Source: Hydrotalea flava
Lineage (GTDB): Bacteria > Bacteroidota > Bacteroidia > Chitinophagales > Chitinophagaceae
Length of the DNA stretch: 64,000 nt
Assembly: GCF_001623405.1 (NCBI RefSeq)
Contig: NZ_LUHG01000082.1
Location: forward strand, 19,651-83,650
Direction of reading: 5' to 3'
How positions within the stretch are numbered: the first letter of the stretch is position 1; the number at the start of each line of letters is the position of its first letter. The notes below the pieces were generated by a model. It saw only the letters and a list, made by a program, of their open reading frames with translations. It was not told the origin of the DNA and ran no database searches. Made by a program: the position numbers and the translations under genes. Below, piece after piece: positions 36,175 through 44,320 of the stretch.

Positions 36175-37221
36175 TTATTTGTTATTAGCAACTACATATA
36201 CACTTAAACCGGCCCTCAATAAATCTTTGAATTGATCAATATTGTCGAAATTTATTTTAACAGGCACACGTTGGGTAACTTTTACAAAGTTGCCGCTAGA
36301 ATTATCTGGAGGAAGCAAGGCAAATTTGGCACCTGTAGCATCACTTAAATTGGCAATGGTTCCTGTAATTTTTAAATTCGGATAAGCATCTATATTAATT
36401 TCAACTTTTTTGCCTCTATATAAATGGCGAAGCTGGTTTTCTTTAAAATTGGCCACTACCCAATAAGTACTATTGTCAACAATCGAAAACAATGGGGTAC
36501 CCTCTTGCACAAACTGGCCTTCGCTAACATTTCGTTTGCCAATTTTTCCCGATTGTGGTGCAAAAATTTTAGTGTAAGTTAATTTCAGTTTTTGTTGGTC
36601 AATTTTTGCTTGTTGCACAGCAATAGATGCTTCGGCTTTTTCAACAGAAGCTCTTAAAACTGCCAATCTGCTATCGGCTGCATTATAATCTTTATGCGAA
36701 TTTTGGTATTGTTGCAAAGCTGTTTCGTAATTGTACTGCGAGTCATCCAATTGTTTTTTGGTAATGGCTTCTGCTGCAAATAAATTTTTATCTCTATCCA
36801 AATCCTGTTGCGCTTTCTTCAGTCTTAATTCGCTTAAGTCAATATTTCCTTTGTTTACTTTTAAAGCAACCAATGCATTATTTAAAGTAGCTCTGGCATT
36901 TACAATATCTATTTTTGTTTGAGCCAAAGTAGCCTCCATTTCTTTCAGTTGCAACAATAAATCTGCATCATCAATTTCTGCCACCAGTTGTCCGGATTTT
37001 ACACTGTCGTAATCTCTTACATACAATGTTTTAATATAACCTGAAACCCTCGGTAAAACAGGTGTAATTTGCCCCTCTACCTCTGCATCGTCGGTAGTTT
37101 CATGGGTTAGTGCAAATTTTATTTTATCGAATATAAAATATCCTGCCACCAATAAAACCGCAATGAGTATAATTAATCTGATGGGTGATTTTTTCTTTTG
37201 TTCCTGTGCTTGCTGTTCCAT
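36175..37221 (-). CDS. EmrA/HlyD-family membrane fusion protein
   Basis: The 348-residue periplasmic adaptor has one N-terminal TM helix (about 14-32). VLPRVSGYIKTLYVRDYDSVKSGQLVAEID is the lipoyl half motif. A long alpha-hairpin (about 85-215) is followed by LTYTKIFAPQSGKIGKRNV and a beta-barrel part. It bridges the MFS pump to the outer-membrane channel. It lies 23 bp after the tetR gene. Confidence 0.93.
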   Translation of the reverse strand: MEQQAQEQKKKSPIRLIILIAVLLVAGYFIFDKIKFALTHETTDDAEVEGQITPVLPRVSGYIKTLYVRDYDSVKSGQLVAEIDDADLLLQLKEMEATLAQTKIDIVNARATLNNALVALKVNKGNIDLSELRLKKAQQDLDRDKNLFAAEAITKKQLDDSQYNYETALQQYQNSHKDYNAADSRLAVLRASVEKAEASIAVQQAKIDQQKLKLTYTKIFAPQSGKIGKRNVSEGQFVQEGTPLFSIVDNSTYWVVANFKENQLRHLYRGKKVEINIDAYPNLKITGTIANLSDATGAKFALLPPDNSSGNFVKVTQRVPVKINFDNIDQFKDLLRAGLSVYVVANNK

Positions 37222-37244
37222 TTATTTTGATGATTTATTTTTTA

Positions 37245-37868
37245 TTATTGTAATAATGTAGAATGAACCATTTGTTGAATGTGTGTAACGAGTCGTTTCC
37301 TAAATTGTTCATTGGAGTAAGGATTAAAATCTTTATTACTTTCTCTGAAAATATATACACAACAAATTTGTTTCGATTTCAGTACCTGATTAATGGTTCC
37401 AATAATGCTGGCAAAAAGGAGGGGAGCATCTACCTTTTTAAATACTTTTTTTCGAATCCCTTTTTCAATAATTTTTGTAAAATTGTTGATGTTCTGTGTA
37501 ACAACCTCAATCACTTTTTGATGCAAATCTTCTCGCTGCGATACCAGCATTTCCTGTTCCATTACCTTATGAAAATCTGGATAGGATAAGAAGCGATTTA
37601 CATAAGCTTCTATAATTAAATCAATTTTTTCAATTTCAGTAAGGTTTTTATCATTTTCCAAATCCTCAATTCGCCCCTTTATATAGCGAACCTTTTCTTC
37701 TACTATGGCTTCAAACAATTTCTCTTTTGAACCAAAGTAGTAGTTTACCATAGCAATATTCACTTCTGCTTTCTGTGCTAAATCACGAATGGATGTACCC
37801 TCAAATCCCTTCTCTGAAAAAAGGGAAATGGCGGTTTGCATAATCAATTCCTTCTTGTCTATACTCAT
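37245..37868 (-). CDS. TetR-family repressor of the efflux operon
   Basis: From ATG 37868 the protein has 207 residues. The N-terminal helix-turn-helix is typical: LIMQTAISLFSEKGFEGTSIRDLAQKAEVNIAMVNYYFGSKEKLFE (about 7-52). The C-terminal ligand domain is generic. It heads the four-gene efflux operon, so it probably represses its own operon and is released by an exported compound. A tandem palindrome at 37897-37925, starting 28 bp before the gene, is the likely operator. The frame to 37889 adds seven residues and is less likely. Confidence 0.9.
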   Translation of the reverse strand: MSIDKKELIMQTAISLFSEKGFEGTSIRDLAQKAEVNIAMVNYYFGSKEKLFEAIVEEKVRYIKGRIEDLENDKNLTEIEKIDLIIEAYVNRFLSYPDFHKVMEQEMLVSQREDLHQKVIEVVTQNINNFTKIIEKGIRKKVFKKVDAPLLFASIIGTINQVLKSKQICCVYIFRESNKDFNPYSNEQFRKRLVTHIQQMVHSTLLQ

Positions 37869-37896
37869 AGTGTAACTATTAAAATGCAAATTTTAA

Positions 37897-37925
37897 ACAA
37901 ATGTTTGAATTAAACAAACGTTTGA
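37897..37925. promoter_or_regulatory. Tandem TetR-type operator
   Basis: ACAAATGTTTGA (37897-37908) and ACAAACGTTTGA (37914-37925) are two copies of one 12-mer. The second contains the perfect 10-bp palindrome CAAACGTTTG. Their starts are 17 bp apart. The site lies between tetR and the divergent GH1 gene. Confidence 0.65.
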
Positions 37926-37992
37926 TTTATTTTTATCAAATTTTAATGTGTATATCAAAATAATCATGGAATTTTAGGACATTCAAATTAAT

Positions 37993-39354
37993 ATGTATAC
38001 AGCTACATCGTTCAATGCAGCAGATTTTGGTTCTGATTTTTTATGGGGTATTGCCATTGCAGCCGCACAAAATGAAGGTGCTCATAATTTATATGGACGC
38101 GGCCCCTCCATTTGGGACCAGTTTGCCATTCGTAGCGGAAAAATTAAGGGGAATGCCAAACCTGATGAGTGTTGCGATTTTTACCACCGTTATAAAAATG
38201 ATTTGCAGTTAGTAAAACAGATGGGATTTAAAGTATTTCGTTTTTCAATTTCCTGGAGCCGAATTATACCGAATGGAACCGGTTCTGTGAATAAAGAAGG
38301 AATTCTTTTTTATCATCATGTTATAGATGAATGTATTGCTTTAGGGTTAACACCCTGTATCACTCTCTATCATTGGGATTTACCATTGGCATTGCAAAAG
38401 GAGGGTGGATGGACTTCACATTCCTTACTTAAATGGTTTACAAAATATGTTACGGTTTGTATGCACGAATATGGCAATAAAGTAAAGCAGTGGATTATTC
38501 TGAATGAACCAATGGGGTTTACCTCATTGGGGTATATGCTGGGTAAACATGCACCAGGGAAATCGGGTATACAACAATTTTTTGCTGCTGTACATAATGC
38601 GGTATTGGCTCAGGCTGAAGGCGGCAGAATTGTTCGTGCAATGGTGCCAGACGCAGTGATTGGTATCACATTTTCGTGCAGTGAAGTTGTACCGGCTTCA
38701 GAAAAAAAAGCAGATATTGTGGCATCCAAAAAAATGGATATTTTATTAAACCGATTATTTATTGAACCTGCTTTGGGTATGGGTTATCCTTCGGATGATT
38801 TTATTTTAATGGATCGATTACACCTTTATACCAAAGCATGGAAATATACCGAAAGGATGAAATTTGATTTTGATTTTATCGGCCTTCAAAATTATTTTCC
38901 CGTTACGGTAGCCCATCAGGCTATGATTCCTTATGTGCAGGCTATTGAGGTGAAAGCTGCCAAACGTAAAGTACCGCATACTGATTTGGGATGGGAAATT
39001 AATGCAAAAAGTTTTTATAATATTTTAAAACAGTTCGCAGATTATCCGAATGTAAATAAAATGATTATAACTGAAAATGGTGCCTGCTTTAAAGATAAAC
39101 TGCACAATGGTATGATTCATGATGTGCAGCGTATTGCATATTTTAAGAGTTATTTAGGGGCACTGTTACAAGCAAAAAAAGATGGAATACCTATAAAAGG
39201 ATATTATGTATGGACATTAACCGATAATTTTGAATGGTCAGAAGGTTTTCAGGCTCCATTTGGGTTGGTACATGTTGATTTTAAAACGCAACAACGTACC
39301 ATCAAAAATTCAGGTTTCTGGTGGCAGCAATTTTTATTAAACACAAAACAATGA
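37993..39354 (+). CDS. Glycoside hydrolase family 1 (beta-glucosidase-like)
   Basis: The 453-residue cytoplasmic enzyme matches GH1. The N-terminal FLWGIAIAAAQNEGA and FRFSISWSRIIPNG (about 82-95) are family signatures. ILNEP carries the acid/base Glu172 and IITENGA the nucleophile Glu361. LTDNFEWSEGFQAPFGLVHVDF is the aglycone-side motif. It should hydrolyse beta-glucosides or related beta-glycosides with retention of configuration. No signal peptide is seen. It overlaps the next gene by ATGA, suggesting translational coupling, and it is divergent from the tetR operon. Confidence 0.94.
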   Translation: MYTATSFNAADFGSDFLWGIAIAAAQNEGAHNLYGRGPSIWDQFAIRSGKIKGNAKPDECCDFYHRYKNDLQLVKQMGFKVFRFSISWSRIIPNGTGSVNKEGILFYHHVIDECIALGLTPCITLYHWDLPLALQKEGGWTSHSLLKWFTKYVTVCMHEYGNKVKQWIILNEPMGFTSLGYMLGKHAPGKSGIQQFFAAVHNAVLAQAEGGRIVRAMVPDAVIGITFSCSEVVPASEKKADIVASKKMDILLNRLFIEPALGMGYPSDDFILMDRLHLYTKAWKYTERMKFDFDFIGLQNYFPVTVAHQAMIPYVQAIEVKAAKRKVPHTDLGWEINAKSFYNILKQFADYPNVNKMIITENGACFKDKLHNGMIHDVQRIAYFKSYLGALLQAKKDGIPIKGYYVWTLTDNFEWSEGFQAPFGLVHVDFKTQQRTIKNSGFWWQQFLLNTKQ

Positions 39355-40622
39355 TTAAAACAATGATTAAAGCAATAATGCAAAACGAACAACGAAAATT
39401 CATTTTATTTTTTCTTTTCATTACTTTTTTTGTTACACAACAAGTAAATGCCCAAAGTATTTGGACTGCGGGTATGAAACGTCCGGATGGGAATACTATA
39501 GTATTTAATTTTCAATTGGCTACCCTGCAGCACAAAGCCGTTTTGTATCTGTTAAATGGTTCGGATAAATTTTTGGTGGACAGTGTTCAATTCAGAAACG
39601 ATTCTGTTTTTATACAGATGCCTGTATTTGAATCGCAGTTTAAAGCCAAAGTACTGGCACCTGATTTATGGCAGGGGGTTTGGAAAAAAGAAACCTCCAC
39701 AATACCTGTTGAATTACCTTTTACAGCAACGGTTCAACCAGATAAATTTCAACAAACAAGCCCTGCTTCTGCTAATTTATCGGGCAGATGGCAGGTAACA
39801 TTCACCAGACCCAACGGAACTTTACGGCCTGCCATTGCTGAATTTAAACAAAACGGTAACAATATTACAGGTACATTTTTAACACCCAGTGGCGATTACA
39901 GATACCTGAGTGGAATTGTAACCGGCGATACATTAAAGCTCTCTACTTTTGATGGAGGCCATGCTTATCTTTTTGAGGCCATTGCTGAAAACGACACCAT
40001 TTTAAAAAATGGTTTTTTTTATTCTGATGCTACGGCTACTGAAAAATTTTCTGCTATTAAAAACAGCAACGCACAATTGCCCGATTCAATTGCTGCCACT
40101 TATATGAAACCCGGTGAAACAACATTGCATTTTACTTTTCCCGATTTAAATCATCATCCGGTTTCTTTGCAGGATGCTGCGTTTAAAAATAAAGTAGTGG
40201 TTTTGCAAATTATGGGTTCCTGGTGCCCTAACTGCATGGATGAAACACAATTCCTCAGTAAGTTTTATGATGCCTATAAAGATAAAGGCCTTGCAGTCAT
40301 TGCTTTGGCTTATGAATTGAGTACTGACTTTAACCGATCAAAAGCCAGTCTTGAAAAATTTCAGCATCGGTTTAATGTACAATATCCCATTTTAATTACA
40401 GGCGCAGCGGTAAATGATAGTTTGAAAACAGAGAAAACTTTACCGGCTTTACAGTCCATTAAAGTATTTCCAACGCTTATCTTTATTGGTAAAGATGGGA
40501 AAGTTGCCAAAATAGATACCGGCTTTTATGGCCCGGGTTCAGGTGAATATTATAAAAAATTTCAGGAAGATTTTGAACATACTATACAATATTTGTTGCA
40601 GCAAAATAGTACTACAGAATAA
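39351..40622 (+). CDS. TlpA-like thioredoxin-domain protein, exported
   Basis: The start ATG overlaps the GH1 stop codon, giving 423 residues; Met10 (MQNEQRK, 39378) is an alternative start. A signal peptide (FILFFLFITFFVTQQVNAQ) directs export. About 250 residues of beta-rich sequence precede a C-terminal thioredoxin fold of the TlpA/ResA type with GSWCPNCMDE (CPNC active site) and a cis-Pro region KVFPTLIFIG. It likely reduces or shuttles disulfides in the periplasm. Such domain combinations are common in Bacteroidota envelopes. Coupling to a glycosidase is unexplained. Confidence 0.88.
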   Translation: MIKTMIKAIMQNEQRKFILFFLFITFFVTQQVNAQSIWTAGMKRPDGNTIVFNFQLATLQHKAVLYLLNGSDKFLVDSVQFRNDSVFIQMPVFESQFKAKVLAPDLWQGVWKKETSTIPVELPFTATVQPDKFQQTSPASANLSGRWQVTFTRPNGTLRPAIAEFKQNGNNITGTFLTPSGDYRYLSGIVTGDTLKLSTFDGGHAYLFEAIAENDTILKNGFFYSDATATEKFSAIKNSNAQLPDSIAATYMKPGETTLHFTFPDLNHHPVSLQDAAFKNKVVVLQIMGSWCPNCMDETQFLSKFYDAYKDKGLAVIALAYELSTDFNRSKASLEKFQHRFNVQYPILITGAAVNDSLKTEKTLPALQSIKVFPTLIFIGKDGKVAKIDTGFYGPGSGEYYKKFQEDFEHTIQYLLQQNSTTE

Positions 40623-40747
40623 TTCTAAGTATTTGTGAAATTTTAAGCAACGGATTGTAACTTTATCTATCAACATTTGCGGGTAAATGAAATCATGTAA
40701 ACAATTATTTCATTCATTTTTTTCATTCACTAAAACTGTATTGCTAT

Positions 40748-41212
40748 ATGAAAACAATTCGTCAATTTTTAATTGCTATATTAATTATTGCAGCCCTTAC
40801 TGCATTGTATATCGGATTTAGCTTAATCAACGATTCCAGTGGCCGTTCATTAGGATTGTCATACGATGATTTACAAGGCACTCCATTTTCATCTTATAGC
40901 ACACCGGGTTGGTTATTGGTTGTTTTTATTGGCTTGGGAAGCCTGATTGCAGCCTGGGGCTGCATACAGCATATTGCATTTCATCCTATTCTTGTTATGG
41001 CAGAAGGTATTATTTTTGCTATTTGGATTATAATACAAATTACCATTACCGGTAACATTAATTTCCCTATTATTTTGTTTGCATTGTTTGCACTTGCCCT
41101 TATTTTATTAGGCAATCTGTTACGCAAAAAAATGTTACAACCTACGCATCACCCACCGCAAACGCACCAATACAAGCATCGCGTTAAAAAAACAACTTCA
41201 CATAAAAAGTAA
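40748..41212 (+). CDS. Hypothetical four-TM membrane protein with His-rich tail
   Basis: The 154-residue protein has TM segments near 5-25, 55-75, 81-103 and 108-126 and a basic, His-rich C-terminus (THHPPQTHQYKHRVKK). It is not recognised. It stands alone before a bidirectional terminator shared with dps. The His cluster may be metal-binding or chance. Confidence 0.65.
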   Translation: MKTIRQFLIAILIIAALTALYIGFSLINDSSGRSLGLSYDDLQGTPFSSYSTPGWLLVVFIGLGSLIAAWGCIQHIAFHPILVMAEGIIFAIWIIIQITITGNINFPIILFALFALALILLGNLLRKKMLQPTHHPPQTHQYKHRVKKTTSHKK

Positions 41213-41220
41213 TTTCATAA

Positions 41221-41248
41221 AAAAACCGGGTAATAATCCCGGTTTTTT
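41221..41248. terminator. Bidirectional terminator between the membrane protein gene and dps
   Basis: A 9-bp stem AAAACCGGG / CCCGGTTTT has the loop TAATAAT, with A-run and T-run on the two sides. Confidence 0.85.
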
Positions 41249-41271
41249 ATGCGCTAAAATTGCTTCAACTT

Positions 41272-41742
41272 TTATTTAAGATAACTTCTTACAAACCATG
41301 CCCATTTTTCGTGCATTTTCAACAAACCGGTTAAAAAATCTGCATTTCCCAAATCCTTGTATTCGTCAGAAAATAAAACAATATCATTGCGTAAACTGCG
41401 AATCATGGTTTCGTGATCATTCAACAAATTTTCTAATTGTTTCTTTTGGTTATTGGTATATTCTTCTTCCAATAAGTTGGTTAAAGCTAAAAAATCTTTT
41501 AGTCTGCCTTCTGCATAATGGCCTAACATTCTAACTCGTTCAGCAATTTCGTCAATTATTTCATCAATGCCATTGTACATATCTTCATAAAATTTATGCA
41601 TTTCAATAAAGTTGCTGCCTTCAATATTCCAATGGCAATTCCTTACTTTAGTGTATAGTACATATTCATCGGCCAATATCTGGTTTAATTTTTTTGCGGC
41701 TGATTGCGCATGTTGATCGTTGATTCCAATATTTGCTTTCAT
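41272..41742 (-). CDS. dps: Dps-type ferritin, DNA-binding/iron-storage protein
   Basis: The 156-residue protein is a Dps miniferritin. The inter-subunit ferroxidase ligands are visible: His37 in CHWNIEG, then Asp64 and Glu68 in DEIIDEIAERV. The protein stores iron with H2O2 as oxidant and protects DNA under stress. There is no long N-terminal basic tail, so DNA binding is uncertain. A -7-like TAATTTTG lies about 25 bp upstream of the ATG, and an 18-bp interrupted palindrome lies 80 bp upstream. Confidence 0.95.
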   Translation of the reverse strand: MKANIGINDQHAQSAAKKLNQILADEYVLYTKVRNCHWNIEGSNFIEMHKFYEDMYNGIDEIIDEIAERVRMLGHYAEGRLKDFLALTNLLEEEYTNNQKKQLENLLNDHETMIRSLRNDIVLFSDEYKDLGNADFLTGLLKMHEKWAWFVRSYLK

Positions 41743-41821
41743 AAAATTTATTTTTAATGGCTTCTTGCAAAATTAGCAAATAAATTTAATTATCTTGTTA
41801 TAAGATTGCTATAAATTGCGT

Positions 41822-41839
41822 GTATTACATCTGTAATAC
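41822..41839. promoter_or_regulatory. 18-bp palindrome upstream of dps
   Basis: GTATTACA TC TGTAATAC is a perfect 8-2-8 inverted repeat. It lies 80 bp upstream of dps and 113 bp before the his leader promoter, so it could serve either. The regulator is unknown. Confidence 0.5.
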
Positions 41840-41951
41840 GGAATATTTTCTTTTCTATTCAAGTGTTTAGGCTATTTTGAATTTTCGATGGCAGCATACA
41901 TTCCGGTGTACTGTTATTCTAAAAAAAATTTCTCCTTTCCAATCAATACCT

Positions 41952-41959
41952 TACTTTTG
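41952..41959 (+). promoter_or_regulatory. -7 box TACTTTTG of the his operon leader
   Basis: It matches TAnnTTTG and is followed by C. It lies 18 bp before the leader peptide ATG, so the leader transcript would start near 41963. Confidence 0.65.
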
Positions 41960-41977
41960 CTGCGTAATTAAAAATCA

Positions 41978-42028
41978 ATGAATTTAAACAACGTATACAT
42001 GCATCATCATACACTGCCTACTTTGTAA
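41978..42028 (+). CDS. Histidine operon leader peptide
   Basis: This short ORF of 16 codons encodes MNLNNVYMHHHTLPTL and ends with TAA at 42026-42028. Three consecutive His codons (CAT CAT CAT, 42002-42010) are the expected sensor of charged tRNA-His. It sits between a -7 box and a terminator hairpin, just before hisG. Translation has not been shown; the call rests on codon content and context. Confidence 0.8.
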   Translation: MNLNNVYMHHHTLPTL

Positions 42029-42097
42029 GCAGACGATGTTTGGTGTTTATACTTTTCATAACATTTGAAGCTTACTCCGGTAAGCTTTTTTTATTTT
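42025..42097 (+). promoter_or_regulatory. his transcription attenuator (antiterminator and terminator)
   Basis: The terminator stem AAGCTTAC (42068-42075) / GTAAGCTT (42080-42087), capped by a UCCG tetraloop, is followed by a U-rich tract to 42097. The strand GTAAGC at 42025-42030, overlapping the leader stop, can pair with GCTTAC (42070-42075). An inner pairing ATGTT (42036-42040) with AACAT (42060-42064) extends this alternative hairpin. A ribosome stalled at the His codons would leave 42025-42030 free and block the terminator; one at the stop codon would mask it. Confidence 0.8.
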
Positions 42098-42127
42098 ACA
42101 AACATTCACAAAATTGTGAAAAACAAA

Positions 42128-42997
42128 ATGCGTATGCAAAACGAAAAATTAAAATTGGCAATTCAAAAAAGTGGCAGATTACATGATGATTCGATGAAAT
42201 TATTAAAGGAATGTGGTATTGATATTACCAATGGTGTAAATAAATTAAAAACCGAAGCCAGCAATTTCCCCATTGAAGTATTTTTTTTAAGAGACGATGA
42301 TATACCGCAATATGTAGAAGATGCTGTTGCAGATATTGGATTTGTTGGTGAAAATGTGGTGTATGAAAAAAATAAAAAGGTAACTGTGGTTGAAAAATTG
42401 GGTTTTGGAAAATGCAGATTGTCTATTGCCGTTAGAAAAGGCGATGTGTATGCCGGGCCGGAATATTTGCAGGGTAAAAAAATTGCAACCAGTTATCCCG
42501 TTTTATTACAACAGTACTTACAACAAAAAAATATCAATGCCGAAATACATGAAATTAGCGGCAGTGTTGAAATTGCGCCGGGAATTGGTTTAGCAGATGC
42601 TATTTGTGATTTGGTAAGCAGCGGTTCAACTTTATTTATGAATGGATTGGCAGAATCGGAAGTAATTTTAAATTCACAGGCAGTATTAATTCAAAATGAA
42701 CAATTACCACAGCACAAACAACAATTACTGAACAAATTATTGTTTCGTATACAGGCAGTAAAAAAAGCTAAGAATAACAAATACGTTTTATTAAATGCGC
42801 CCAACCATAAATTAGCTGAAATCATTGCTTTGTTGCCGGGTATGAAAAGCCCAACGGTACTGCCCTTGGCAGAACAAGGGTGGAGCAGTGTGCATAGTGT
42901 ATTAAGCGAAAATCAATTTTGGGATATTATTGAACAATTGAAACAAGCCGGCGCTCAGGGCATTTTAGTAGTACCCATTGAAAAAATGATTATTTAA
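42128..42997 (+). CDS. hisG: ATP phosphoribosyltransferase HisG (long form)
   Basis: This catalyses the first step of histidine synthesis, joining ATP and PRPP. From ATG 42128 it has 289 residues; Met3 (42134) is equally possible. KLKLAIQKSGRLHDDSMKLLKECGI is the family start, and the PRPP-site segment SGSTLFMNGLAE lies near 183-194. The C-terminal ACT-like domain of long-form HisG (about 214-289) is present and would allow feedback inhibition by histidine. The open frame back to 42065 lies inside the attenuator and is rejected. It is the first structural gene after the attenuator; hisD follows 12 bp later. Confidence 0.96.
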   Translation: MRMQNEKLKLAIQKSGRLHDDSMKLLKECGIDITNGVNKLKTEASNFPIEVFFLRDDDIPQYVEDAVADIGFVGENVVYEKNKKVTVVEKLGFGKCRLSIAVRKGDVYAGPEYLQGKKIATSYPVLLQQYLQQKNINAEIHEISGSVEIAPGIGLADAICDLVSSGSTLFMNGLAESEVILNSQAVLIQNEQLPQHKQQLLNKLLFRIQAVKKAKNNKYVLLNAPNHKLAEIIALLPGMKSPTVLPLAEQGWSSVHSVLSENQFWDIIEQLKQAGAQGILVVPIEKMII

Positions 42998-43009
42998 AAA
43001 AGTTTTGTC

Positions 43010-44293
43010 ATGCAAATTTTTGAAAATCCTTCCCATCAGCAATGGAAAGCAATATTACAACGTCCGGCATTAGATAATGCCGGTTTGCAGGCTACCGTGC
43101 AAAATATTTTGCAGGAAGTACACAAGAATGGTGATGCAGCTATTCGTGCATTTACACATTCACTGGATAAAGTTTTATTGGATAATTTTGCGGTGCAGGA
43201 AGCTGAGATTGCATCTGCAAGCTTCAAAATAAAACCTGAACTTAAAAATGCCATTCAGGTTGCAGTTAATAACATTACATTATTTCATGAAAAGCAATTA
43301 CAACCTGTTGAGAAAATTGAAACAATGCCGGGTGTTACCTGCTGGCGCAAATCAGTACCTATTGAGAAAGTTGGATTGTATATACCCGGTGGTTCAGCTC
43401 CTTTATTTTCAACCCTGTTAATGTTGGCTATTCCTGCAAAAATTGCCGGTTGTAAAGAAATTGTTTTGTGTACGCCTCCACGTAAAGATGGTACCGTTGA
43501 TGAAGTAATATTATATACAGCATCCTTACTTGGAATTAAAAAAGTATTCAGTATTGGAGGAGTACAGGCCATTGGCGCCATGGCATACGGCACCAATACC
43601 ATACCGCAGGTATATAAAATTTTTGGACCGGGTAATCAGTATGTAACCGCTGCTAAGCAATTGATACAACAGGAGGGTGTTGCTATTGACATGCCTGCCG
43701 GCCCCAGCGAAGTATGCGTATTGGCCGATGAATCGGCTAATGCAGCATTTATTGCAGCAGATTTATTATCGCAGGCTGAGCATGGACCAGATAGTCAGGT
43801 AATGTTGGTAACAACACATGCTTCATTGGTAACCTTGGTCTTGGAGGAAATTGAAAAGCAACTGAAGGTTTTGCCTCGTAAAACATTAGCTAAAAAATCT
43901 TTGGATAATAGCAAATGTATTGTACTTCAAAAAATGGAGGAAGCCATTGCATTTGTAAATGCTTATGCAGCCGAACATTTAATTCTGCACTGCCGGCAAC
44001 CGGAACTGATTGCCGAACACATTACCAATGCAGGTTCTGTATTTTTAGGTGCTTATTCTCCTGAAAGTGTAGGCGATTATGCCAGTGGCACCAATCATAC
44101 CCTTCCCACCAATGGTTTTGCAAAAGCTTATAGTGGTGTAAGTGTAGACTCATTTGTAAAAAAAATTACCTATCAGCAACTATCACAGGATGGATTGGCA
44201 TTAATTGGCCCATCAGTAGCATTAATGGCAGCAGCAGAAAGATTGGATGCGCACCGTAATGCTGTTCAAATCCGATTAAATACGATGGAATAA
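43010..44293 (+). CDS. hisD: Histidinol dehydrogenase HisD
   Basis: The 427-residue zinc enzyme oxidises L-histidinol to L-histidine with two NAD+. Conserved segments are VGLYIPGGSAPLFSTLLMLAIPAKIAGC (about 121-148), VAIDMPAGPSEVCVLAD (about 223-239), the AEHG metal-ligand region and SVFLGAYSPESVGDYASGTNHTLPT (about 343-367). The length is normal. It is the second gene of hisGDC. Confidence 0.98.
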   Translation: MQIFENPSHQQWKAILQRPALDNAGLQATVQNILQEVHKNGDAAIRAFTHSLDKVLLDNFAVQEAEIASASFKIKPELKNAIQVAVNNITLFHEKQLQPVEKIETMPGVTCWRKSVPIEKVGLYIPGGSAPLFSTLLMLAIPAKIAGCKEIVLCTPPRKDGTVDEVILYTASLLGIKKVFSIGGVQAIGAMAYGTNTIPQVYKIFGPGNQYVTAAKQLIQQEGVAIDMPAGPSEVCVLADESANAAFIAADLLSQAEHGPDSQVMLVTTHASLVTLVLEEIEKQLKVLPRKTLAKKSLDNSKCIVLQKMEEAIAFVNAYAAEHLILHCRQPELIAEHITNAGSVFLGAYSPESVGDYASGTNHTLPTNGFAKAYSGVSVDSFVKKITYQQLSQDGLALIGPSVALMAAAERLDAHRNAVQIRLNTME

Positions 44294-44320
44294 TGTTTTC
44301 TGTTTAAAAAATCATATATC

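Noticed and set aside
42065..42127. Upstream start for hisG
   Set aside because: The segment is the attenuator terminator and its U-tract, so it is unlikely to be translated as hisG.
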